Part shown: positions 13,320-18,267 of the stretch, piece after piece
How positions within the stretch are numbered: the stretch's first letter is position 1
Layout: every line of letters starts with the position of its first letter
DNA from: Chloroflexota bacterium
GTDB taxonomy: Bacteria > Chloroflexota > Dehalococcoidia > SM23-28-2 > RBG-16-64-32
Assembly (NCBI GenBank): GCA_005880055.1
Contig: VBJS01000116.1
Span: 1 to 18,267, forward strand
Direction: 5' to 3'
DNA length: 18,267 nt
Notes under the pieces: generated by a model
The model's database searches: none
The model's input: only the letters and a program-made list of their open reading frames with translations
What the model was told of the DNA's origin: nothing
Translations under genes and position numbers: made by a program

Positions 13320-13730
13320 ATGCCCGCCACAGCTACCTTGTCGCCCGTCGTCCAGAAGCTGATCACCGGGAGCAATTTCGGCCACCTGACGACGCTGATG
13401 CGCGACGGTTCTCCGCAGGTCACAATTGTCTGGGTAGACCTGGACGGAGATCGCATCCTCATCAACACCGCCGAGGGTAGGCAGAAGCCGCGCAACCTGC
13501 GGCGGGACCCGCGGGTCGCGCTATCTATCGCCGACCAGGAGAACCCCTATGCCAGCGCCAGCATTCGCGGCCGAGTAGTGGAGATGACGCACGAAGGCGC
13601 GGATGAGCACATCGATAAGCTCGCGAAGAAGTACCTGGGCCAGGACAGGTACCCGTTCCGGCAACCGGGCGAGCAGCGCTTGATCCTGGTGGTGCAGCCC
13701 GAGCACGTCGCGACCAACATCAGGGAGTGA
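13320..13730 (+). CDS. PPOX-class F420-dependent oxidoreductase
   Basis: This 136-aa split-barrel flavin/deazaflavin protein resembles TIGR03618-type F420-dependent members. Signals are FGHLTTLMRDGSPQVTIVWV (first strands), DRILINTAEGRQKPRNLRRDPRVALSI (the K-x-R-N-L pattern that binds the cofactor phosphate) and ASIRGRVVEM, then the helix HIDKLAKKYLGQDRYPF. The classical PNPOx pyridoxamine-binding residues are not obvious, so pyridoxal synthesis is unlikely. The role is probably F420H2-linked reduction of an unknown substrate in the cytoplasm. The ATG has AGGAGG (13309-13314) five bases upstream, a strong site. A TATAAG box at 13286-13291 may be its -10. It is followed closely by a zinc-ribbon membrane protein. 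Confidence 0.87.
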   Translation: MPATATLSPVVQKLITGSNFGHLTTLMRDGSPQVTIVWVDLDGDRILINTAEGRQKPRNLRRDPRVALSIADQENPYASASIRGRVVEMTHEGADEHIDKLAKKYLGQDRYPFRQPGEQRLILVVQPEHVATNIRE

Positions 13731-13806
13731 GGGGGCCACCCTGACACAGACTCCCAGCCGGGCAGACAAAGCGAACACAGCAGGCGAGCCACCTGAGAGC
13801 GAGGAG

Positions 13807-14265
13807 GTGTTCTCCGAGCGCCTCTCCCAACTCCTCGACGATATACTGGCCGGACGGGCCCCCAACGCGGGGCGGTTCTGCGGGAACTGCTACCATCCGC
13901 TGGCGCCGGGCCGCACGGCCTGCCCACACTGCGGCTTGACCGTCAGCGGCCGGCCGCCGGTAGAGGCGCTACCCCGGGCTCTGATCGAGATGCACAAGGT
14001 ACGGCGCAGCCGGGAGCGCCTCGTCGTCTGGGCCGTCGCCTGGGGCGGGCTGGGTATTGGCGTGTGCGTCGCGCTGATCCCTATCGCTTTTGCCGGGATC
14101 GAGCTGTGGAGCATATTGGCCTTCTTCGGGTTGCTCGGCTTCTTCTACCTGGCCTCCGCTAACGCCGCGAACAGCCTGGGCGATGCGTGGGGGTACCGTT
14201 GGGGACAGTCGATCGTACGCAAGCGCTGGCGGCGTCTCCTGAGCGAGCGCGACCGCGAGGATTAG
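13807..14265 (+). CDS. Zinc-ribbon membrane protein
   Basis: This 152-aa protein has a Cys4 zinc ribbon, RFCGNCYHPLAPGRTACPHCG (two CxxC pairs), at about residues 24-43. Two transmembrane helices follow: VVWAVAWGGLGIGVCVALIP and SILAFFGLLGFFYLASANAA. It ends in a basic tail, KRWRRLLSERDRED. It is probably anchored in the inner membrane with the ribbon in the cytoplasm. The function is unknown. The GTG at 13807 has GAGGAG touching it with no spacer, which is poor. The frame stays open upstream, and a CTG at 13741 has AGGGGG at ideal distance just after the PPOX stop (13730). The protein may therefore really begin 22 residues earlier. It is likely co-transcribed with the PPOX gene. Confidence 0.75.
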   Translation: MFSERLSQLLDDILAGRAPNAGRFCGNCYHPLAPGRTACPHCGLTVSGRPPVEALPRALIEMHKVRRSRERLVVWAVAWGGLGIGVCVALIPIAFAGIELWSILAFFGLLGFFYLASANAANSLGDAWGYRWGQSIVRKRWRRLLSERDRED

Positions 14266-14294
14266 CGGTCAGCGGTCAGCCGGCGAGCGCGTCA

Positions 14295-14493
14295 TGTCAT
14301 CCTGACGGAGCAGGGATCCGGCGGGGAGGCGGGCGGCTCGCCTGCAGACGCAACGCCGGACTGCCTGTGTGAGCCTAGGTCGGGTCTTTTGACCCGACCG
14401 CGTCTGCCCGCAAAACACGCGCCTCGGGGCCCCGGGAGCTAACGTCGTGAGCACCTTGTCAACGGGCAGCGTCTTCGTTCCTGAGGGTGACAA
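14295..14493. mobile_element. MITE-like element with imperfect inverted ends
   Basis: The left end (14295-14319) starts TGTCATCCTGA. The right end (14471-14493), read on the other strand, starts TTGTCACCCTCAGGAACG. Both are copies of the dispersed repeat family in opposite orientation, bounding about 199 bases. A 9-bp hairpin (GGTCGGGTC/GACCCGACC, TTTT loop, 14378-14399) sits inside. No ORF is present. No target duplication is clear, so mobility is only a suggestion. Confidence 0.35.
14378..14399. terminator. Strong hairpin between converging genes
   Basis: A perfect 9-bp stem, GGTCGGGTC/GACCCGACC, encloses TTTT. There is no U-tract on either side. Its place between the converging zinc-ribbon and dockerin genes suits a transcription barrier or mRNA end. 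Confidence 0.4.
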
Positions 14494-14521
14494 CGGCGGA
14501 AGTATGTGATTGGCGCTGCGT

Positions 14522-15964
14522 TCACGGCCCGAAGGGCGGGCAGCCGCCGGGCAGCGTCACGGAGAGACCGGCGGCGTAGCGCAGCAGCTTGAGCGCGTCG
14601 GTGGATGTCTCACTGCCGCTGCAGTCGATGTCCCCGTTAAAGGAGGCGCAGTTCGTGTTCGCCGATAGCCCGACAACGTGGCGCAGCACCTTGAGGGCAT
14701 CGATTGACGTGATCGAGCCGTTGCAATCGATATCGCCGGCGTAGTACGGAGCGTCGCTGGTCAGGTAGCAGTCCGGGCACTGCGCTGCGTGCGGCGGCCC
14801 GCCCACGCCCCGGCCGGTGCCGACGACGACATCCTGCGTCAGCTGCGAAAAGACCAGCTGGCCGTCAGGGCTGTTCGGGTTGAAGTCGCATCCACTCCCA
14901 ATCTGGTCCAGGTCCGGATCAACCTGGTTAGTGGTGTCCGGCCCATTGCCGATTAGCGGGCAGTTGTCCTGCCGGTTCAGATAGCCGTCCCCATCCTGGT
15001 CGGAGTTTGTGCTGTGGTCGTTCGGGTCGCAAGCGGCGTCCAGTCCATCGTAGTCCTGGTCCCCACTGTAGGGGAGGCGGGGATTGCCGGCGTTCGCCGT
15101 ATATGGACAGGTGTCCAAACCGTTCTCGTAGCCATCGTTGTCGGCGTCCCGCTGGCCCAGCGAGACGAGGGTGAACTGGTAGGTCCCGTCCTGTGGAGCT
15201 ACGCTCAGTTTGTGGCCGTCAAGCGACTTCCCGAAGAGTTTAATCGTCGCGGTCAGCGGAGTGCAGAAATCGGTGATGGGGCCTGGCAGCGGCAGCACGG
15301 TCGGGTCGCCGACGGCCAGAAGGACGGTTACAGTCGGATAGCCGAGGCTCGCATCGTGAGGAATGTTGCTGTTGATCAGCGTGCCGGGCGGGAACACGAG
15401 GAACTGGAGGATGATGGGGATTCCGGCCACCGGCGTCAGGCCCACGTAACGGCGGATCGGGTCACCGGCGCTGGGGAAGATGCGGTTCAGCCAGTCCGGG
15501 TACCTGTCCACGGCATCGAAGAAGCCGTTGCCGTTCGTGTCGTCGGCGTAGTCTCCCGTCCCGTTGCCGTTCAGGTCGTAGAACGAGACGGTGTTGGCTC
15601 GGTCGAGAGAGCCGTCGTAGAAGTCGAACGGGACGGGAACGTGGGTGTTGCAGGGCCCGCCGACGAGGCCGAGCACGGCGTCGGAATCCAGGTGGCCGAC
15701 CTTGGTGCCGTCGGGGATGGCGCTGCCCTTCACGACTCCCCAGTCGCCGGGGAAGAAAGCGACGGCGCCGGCGAAGTTCACGTCACCGTTTGGCAGCCCG
15801 AACTGGACGGTGGTCTGGGCGGGTTGTTCCGGTACGCTGGTGCTCGTTTGCAGCCCGAACGTGGGGTTAAAGGTGCCGGCCTGCGCGCTGCCACGGCCGA
15901 GTACTGCAAGAATCGCGACAGTCCCCACCACCGCCGCACCCTGAATAAGCGCACCGGGTCTCAT
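14522..15964 (-). CDS. Secreted protein with thrombospondin-3-like calcium repeats and C-terminal dockerin
   Basis: This 480-aa exported protein has a signal peptide at about residues 1-29 (hydrophobic AAVVGTVAILAVLG, cleavage likely after AQA). The middle (30-275) is an unassigned beta-rich domain with Asp/Asn-rich calcium-like loops (DLNGNGTGDYADDTNGNG). Residues about 280-375 hold thrombospondin-type-3-like repeats: DADNDGYENGLDTCP, DQDYDGLDAACDPNDH and DQDGDGYLNRQDNCP. The last 70 residues are a two-repeat dockerin, GDIDCNGSITSIDALKVLRH and GDIDCSGSETSTDALKLLRY, each with the D-x-D-x-D/N...D calcium pattern. Cysteines in the loops suggest disulfides. The ATG at 15964 has GGGGGA six bases upstream. 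It shares a 24-base string with the dockerins of the two neighbours. It is probably attached to the surface by binding a cohesin partner, perhaps the adjacent proteins. Confidence 0.88.
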   Translation of the reverse strand: MRPGALIQGAAVVGTVAILAVLGRGSAQAGTFNPTFGLQTSTSVPEQPAQTTVQFGLPNGDVNFAGAVAFFPGDWGVVKGSAIPDGTKVGHLDSDAVLGLVGGPCNTHVPVPFDFYDGSLDRANTVSFYDLNGNGTGDYADDTNGNGFFDAVDRYPDWLNRIFPSAGDPIRRYVGLTPVAGIPIILQFLVFPPGTLINSNIPHDASLGYPTVTVLLAVGDPTVLPLPGPITDFCTPLTATIKLFGKSLDGHKLSVAPQDGTYQFTLVSLGQRDADNDGYENGLDTCPYTANAGNPRLPYSGDQDYDGLDAACDPNDHSTNSDQDGDGYLNRQDNCPLIGNGPDTTNQVDPDLDQIGSGCDFNPNSPDGQLVFSQLTQDVVVGTGRGVGGPPHAAQCPDCYLTSDAPYYAGDIDCNGSITSIDALKVLRHVVGLSANTNCASFNGDIDCSGSETSTDALKLLRYAAGLSVTLPGGCPPFGP

Positions 15965-16033
15965 AGCGGTCCCCCTGTGTCATAGGTGCTGAGTATTCTA
16001 CAACGTTCAGCGATCAGCCGCGGTTAGCTTGCA

Positions 16034-16873
16034 CTAGGGCCCGATCGGCGGGCAGCCGTTCGGGAGCGTGTTGGGCAGGCCGACGACGTAGCGGAGGATC
16101 TTGAGCGCGTCGACAGAATTCTGCATGCCATTGCAGTCGATATCCCCGTTAAAGGAGGCGCAGTTCCCCGTCACAGGGAGTCCGACGACATGCCGAAGCA
16201 CCTTCAGGGCGTCGACGGAGTTGATGTGGGTGTCGCAGTCAACGTCGCCGGGGTAGAAGGGCGCCGGCGTGGGTGACGGAGTGGGCGTCGGCATGGGCGG
16301 CCTGGCCGATGGCGATGGCACCGTGGTTGAGCGCATCGGGTACCCACGTGTTGTTGCTCGTGTCAATGTCGACCGCGTTCGTCAGCAGAAGCGTGTACTG
16401 CCCGGTCGGTGCGCTCGCGCCGGCGTGGATTGTCAGGCGGTCCAGACGGCCGCTGCCGCTGACGCCGGCGGCGTTGATGTCCACAACGGATGCGTTGAAG
16501 TTACCGTCGGTGTCCGGCTTCCCATCGCTGGCGTTGAACGGGCTGTAACCGGGGGCTGTGCTGAGGAGGCCGTTGGTGTCCTGGGCGGTCACGCTCAAGA
16601 AGACGAAGCGATCATTGGGTTCGAAGCCGGGACGGCAAGCGCCGTGATGTCGATGGTAACGTCGGAGCCAGCCGTTGTCTGGACGCACGGGTCGTTCGCT
16701 CCGAGTGTCGTGGCGTCGTTGCCGGTGACATCGGTGTCCACTGACATCGCCTGCATGCTGCCGGACTGGGCGTCGGTGAGGCCGGCGGCGACGATTCCGA
16801 CGGCCACGAGCGCGCCGATGATTGTGATGGCGAGGAGTAGGAACTGGGGACGAAAGGCGGTACGGCGAGTCAT
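16034..16873 (-). pseudogene. Cohesin-dockerin protein, copy B, broken in two places
   Basis: Three frames together encode one secreted protein. The N-terminus (ATG 16873, AGGAG seven bases upstream) has a membrane/signal segment FLLLAITIIGALVAVGIVAA and the start of a cohesin-like domain. It stops after NPMIASSS at 16595. The domain continues in another frame with SVTAQDTNGLLSTAPGYSPF and RLDRLTIHAGASAPTGQYTL, and stops at 16239. The dockerin (PFYPGDVDCDTHINSVDALK and GDIDCNGMQNSVDALKILRY) lies in a third frame, ending at 16034. Against copy A, about 25 bases are missing at the first break (strands around MIA...SVT). That looks like a real deletion. The second break is at the same base as in copy A. 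Surface display can no longer work unless recoding occurs. Confidence 0.75.
16100..16299. repeat. 200-bp exact direct repeat, copy 1 (dockerin module)
   Basis: These bases are identical to 17065-17264 at every position I compared. They encode the Pro/Thr linker and most of both dockerin repeats. Outside, the genes fall to moderate similarity at once. This fits recent module copying, gene conversion, or assembly collapse. Confidence 0.9.
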
Positions 16874-16998
16874 TGATTTGCTCCTGTTCTAAGGGTGGGG
16901 CAAGTATCACACATCGGCGTGCAGTTGTCCAAGACGAGCGTTCGGCGCCGAGAGGTTTTGCGGCCGCAGAGCGAGCCGGGTCGTGCGCGGCCGGCTGG

Positions 16999-17259
16999 TT
17001 AGGGGCCGATGGGCGGGCAACTGGGCGGGAGCGAGACGGAAAGGCCGGCGACATAGCGGAGCAGCTTGAGCGCGTCGACAGAATTCTGCATGCCATTGCA
17101 GTCGATATCCCCGTTAAAGGAGGCGCAGTTCCCCGTCACAGGGAGTCCGACGACATGCCGAAGCACCTTCAGGGCGTCGACGGAGTTGATGTGGGTGTCG
17201 CAGTCAACGTCGCCGGGGTAGAAGGGCGCCGGCGTGGGTGACGGAGTGGGCGTCGGCAT
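16999..17259 (-). CDS. Dockerin module of copy A (separate frame)
   Basis: These 86 codons from ATG 17259 encode a Pro/Thr linker (MPTPTPSPTPAP) and a two-repeat dockerin: GDVDCDTHINSVDALKVLRH and GDIDCNGMQNSVDALKLLRY, ending SLPPSCPPIGP. Calcium ligands at loop positions 1, 3, 5 and 12 are intact. It is offset by one base from the upstream cohesin-like ORF, which it overlaps. No ribosome site precedes the ATG, so it is most likely the C-terminal part of that protein after a one-base insertion, or is reached by frameshifting or coupled re-initiation. It has no signal peptide of its own. Confidence 0.7.
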   Translation of the reverse strand: MPTPTPSPTPAPFYPGDVDCDTHINSVDALKVLRHVVGLPVTGNCASFNGDIDCNGMQNSVDALKLLRYVAGLSVSLPPSCPPIGP

Positions 17260-17264
17260 GGGCG
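17065..17264. repeat. 200-bp exact direct repeat, copy 2 (dockerin module)
   Basis: This is the partner of 16100-16299, 965 bases away in the same orientation. The shared frame break of the two cohesin-dockerin genes lies within the last six bases of this block. Confidence 0.9.
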
Positions 17265-17794
17265 CTGCCGTCGATGTGCCCGGCTGAACTCAACGCGAGC
17301 GTGTACCGGCCGTTTGATGCATTTGAGGCAACCTTGATGGTGAGGCGGTCAAGGACACCGCTGCCGGATTCGGTCGCATTCGTGTTCAGGTCGGCCACCG
17401 ACGCCTGGAAGTTGCCGTCTGTATCAGGCCTGGGGTCGCCGGCGTTGAAGATGGTGCTCCCGGGAGCGGATGCCAGCAGGAAGTTCGGGTCCTGGCCGGT
17501 CACACTGAGAGCCGAAGGGTTATAGGAGAGAGTGTAAGCGTAAGCGATCATGGCATGCGACGAGGGGATGCCGTAAGCGGTCACATCCGCCGTGACTGTC
17601 GCGCCGGCGCTGACCTGCACGCAGAAATCATGTGTTCCGAGGGAGGTCGCGCTGTTGCCCGAGACGTTCATGTCCACGGACATCGCGTCCATTCCGCCGG
17701 TTGCGGCGAACAGAAGGTAAACGAGGCCAAGCCCTGCCACGACCGGTAGAGCGATGGCGGCCAGCAGGAAGGGGAAGCGTTGTTGACGTAACAC
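17204..17794 (-). CDS. Cohesin-like secreted protein, copy A
   Basis: The N-terminus has a membrane/signal segment, FLLAAIALPVVAGLGLVYLL. A cohesin-like domain of about 140 residues follows: SLGTHDFCVQVSAGATVTAD, AYAYTLSYNPSALSVTGQDP, and GSGVLDRLTIKVASNASNGRY then TLALS. Cohesins bind dockerins, and here the dockerin follows in the next frame. The ORF ends HADAHSVTHAGALLPRRR only because it reads the linker out of frame. GTG at 17794 is chosen to match copy B's N-terminus; a TTG at 17830 would add 12 residues. No Shine-Dalgarno is seen. A TTGCGT/CATACT pair places a possible transcript start at about the GTG, so the mRNA may be leaderless. All strands missing in copy B are present here. Confidence 0.75.
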   Translation of the reverse strand: MLRQQRFPFLLAAIALPVVAGLGLVYLLFAATGGMDAMSVDMNVSGNSATSLGTHDFCVQVSAGATVTADVTAYGIPSSHAMIAYAYTLSYNPSALSVTGQDPNFLLASAPGSTIFNAGDPRPDTDGNFQASVADLNTNATESGSGVLDRLTIKVASNASNGRYTLALSSAGHIDGSAHADAHSVTHAGALLPRRR

Positions 17795-17801
17795 TACGCT
17801 G

Positions 17802-17830
17802 AGTATGGAACAGCATTGTTTTGGACGCAA
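17802..17830 (-). promoter_or_regulatory. Possible promoter of cohesin copy A
   Basis: On the minus strand TTGCGT (17830-17825), a 17-base gap, then CATACT (17807-17802). The predicted transcript start falls within a base or two of the GTG at 17794. Confidence 0.35.
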
Positions 17831-17927
17831 AGGGCCGTAAGCCGGGCGCGAATCCAGGCGCGCGCGCTGCGGCGTCAGCCGGTGAGAGTAATCGCCGCTG
17901 GGCGCAAATTCGCTGGCCCCCGCCGCC

Positions 17928-17951
17928 AGATCCTTCGTTCCTCAGGATGAC
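17928..17951 (+). repeat. Dispersed short intergenic repeat, best copy
   Basis: AGATCCTTCGTTCC then TCAGGATGAC is the most complete member of the family seen in the window. It lies 12 bases past the 3' end of the enoyl-CoA hydratase-like remnant. Confidence 0.65.
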
Positions 17952-17962
17952 AAAATGTTGTC

Positions 17963-18110
17963 CTACATATCAGAAAGAGGTCGTCCGCTGCGCAGGTAGT
18001 CGCGCATCAGGCGGGCCGCATCGTCTGAGCGCATGGTCTGCCAGAAGGCGTCTTGCTCGAAGTGCAGCGCTTCTTCGAGAGACATTCTTGTTGAGCCCAG
18101 AGCGCTGTTA
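17963..18110 (-). pseudogene. Remnant of an enoyl-CoA hydratase/isomerase C-terminus
   Basis: A 40-codon ORF (ATG 18085 to TAG 17963) reads SLEEALHFEQDAFWQTMRSD then DAARLMRDYLRSGRPLSDM. This resembles the last helices of enoyl-CoA hydratases (an SLEEAL-x-x-E start, then a D-A...-R-x-Y/F-L-x-x-x-R-P end). In-frame residues NSALGSTR before the ATG extend the match. Farther upstream the frame enters a copy of the dispersed repeat (18118-18142), with no catalytic domain beyond. The gene body therefore appears lost, with a repeat at the break point. A real 40-aa peptide gene is less likely. Confidence 0.45.
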
Positions 18111-18117
18111 CTCCGCT

Positions 18118-18142
18118 CATTCCTTCGATACCTCAGGATGAG
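18118..18142 (+). repeat. Dispersed short intergenic repeat, at a gene break
   Basis: CATTCCTTCGATACC then TCAGGATGAG belongs to the family described at 97-121. CGCTCAT before it and ATGAGCG at its right end form an inverted pair. It sits where the enoyl-CoA hydratase-like remnant loses similarity. Confidence 0.55.
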
Positions 18143-18193
18143 CGGGAAGTTATGTCCTGGGTCAGTCGGTCCTTCCAGCGGATGACGGAGAGA

Positions 18194-18267
18194 CTACGCC
18201 CCCGCCGTCACAAACGACTTCGTTAGCTCGACGTAGCGGTCCAGCGTCGGCAGCGCCTGGTACTCCG
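18194..18267 (-). CDS. C-terminal end of an unidentified gene (cut by the window edge)
   Basis: An open frame enters from the right edge and encodes EYQALPTLDRYVELTKSFVT then AGA before TAG at 18196-18194. Codon use fits the neighbours. The piece is too short to assign a family. Confidence 0.5.
   Translation of the reverse strand, partial: EYQALPTLDRYVELTKSFVTAGA

Noticed and set aside
15014..15985. 323-codon plus-strand frame
   Set aside because: It is antisense to the secreted calcium-repeat dockerin protein, whose signal peptide and repeats are clear.

Overview
The window is GC-rich bacterial chromosome (roughly 60-65% G+C by eye). It most resembles a member of the Chloroflexota, probably Dehalococcoidia-like. 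The hints are a PPOX protein of the F420-dependent type, secreted proteins with Cys-containing dockerin repeats and cohesin-like domains, a DegV protein, PNPase with a Gly/Arg-rich tail, and many short intergenic repeats. This is an inference from gene content; no rRNA or tRNA is present to fix it.

Layout. 1-2.1 kb (minus): dapB (lysine/diaminopimelate synthesis), followed directly and in the same frame by a sulfide:quinone-oxidoreductase-like flavoprotein that has no standard start codon ahead of its FAD motif. 2.3-3.2 kb (plus): a PAP2-type membrane phosphatase/transferase, divergent from dapB. 3.3-5.3 kb (minus): a small ferredoxin-like-fold protein, then a two-domain DegV + P-loop kinase protein. 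5.4-8.3 kb (plus): rpsO and pnp, with hairpins between them. pnp is split by a frame change in the linker between its two RNase PH halves and ends in a Gly/Arg/Phe repeat tail. 8.4-10.5 kb (plus): purA with a clear sigma-70 promoter, a CopD-like membrane protein broken in two, and a SelT/SelW/SelH-fold CxxC protein. 10.6-12.9 kb (minus): a 702-residue acidic Pro/Glu-rich repeat protein behind a hairpin-rich leader, followed by a 58-residue membrane protein. 13.3-14.3 kb (plus): an F420-type PPOX protein and a zinc-ribbon membrane protein. 14.5-17.8 kb (minus): three secreted dockerin-bearing proteins, one with thrombospondin-type-3-like calcium repeats and two with cohesin-like domains. The two cohesin genes share an identical 200-bp dockerin module and the same frame break. 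17.9-18.27 kb: a probable enoyl-CoA hydratase remnant and the C-terminal end of another minus-strand gene.

How it fits together. The housekeeping part (dapB, rpsO-pnp, purA) looks ordinary apart from the breaks in pnp and the CopD-like gene. The right end looks like a surface-protein locus in which cohesin-like and dockerin modules could bind each other. It shows duplication, module copying and decay. Several independent frame changes (pnp, the CopD-like gene, both cohesin-dockerin genes) mean that assembly or sequencing indels must be weighed against real decay or recoding. The most interesting candidates are the cohesin/dockerin cluster, the DegV-kinase fusion, the ATC-start flavoprotein, the Gly-rich PNPase tail and a dispersed short repeat family with one MITE-like inverted pair.
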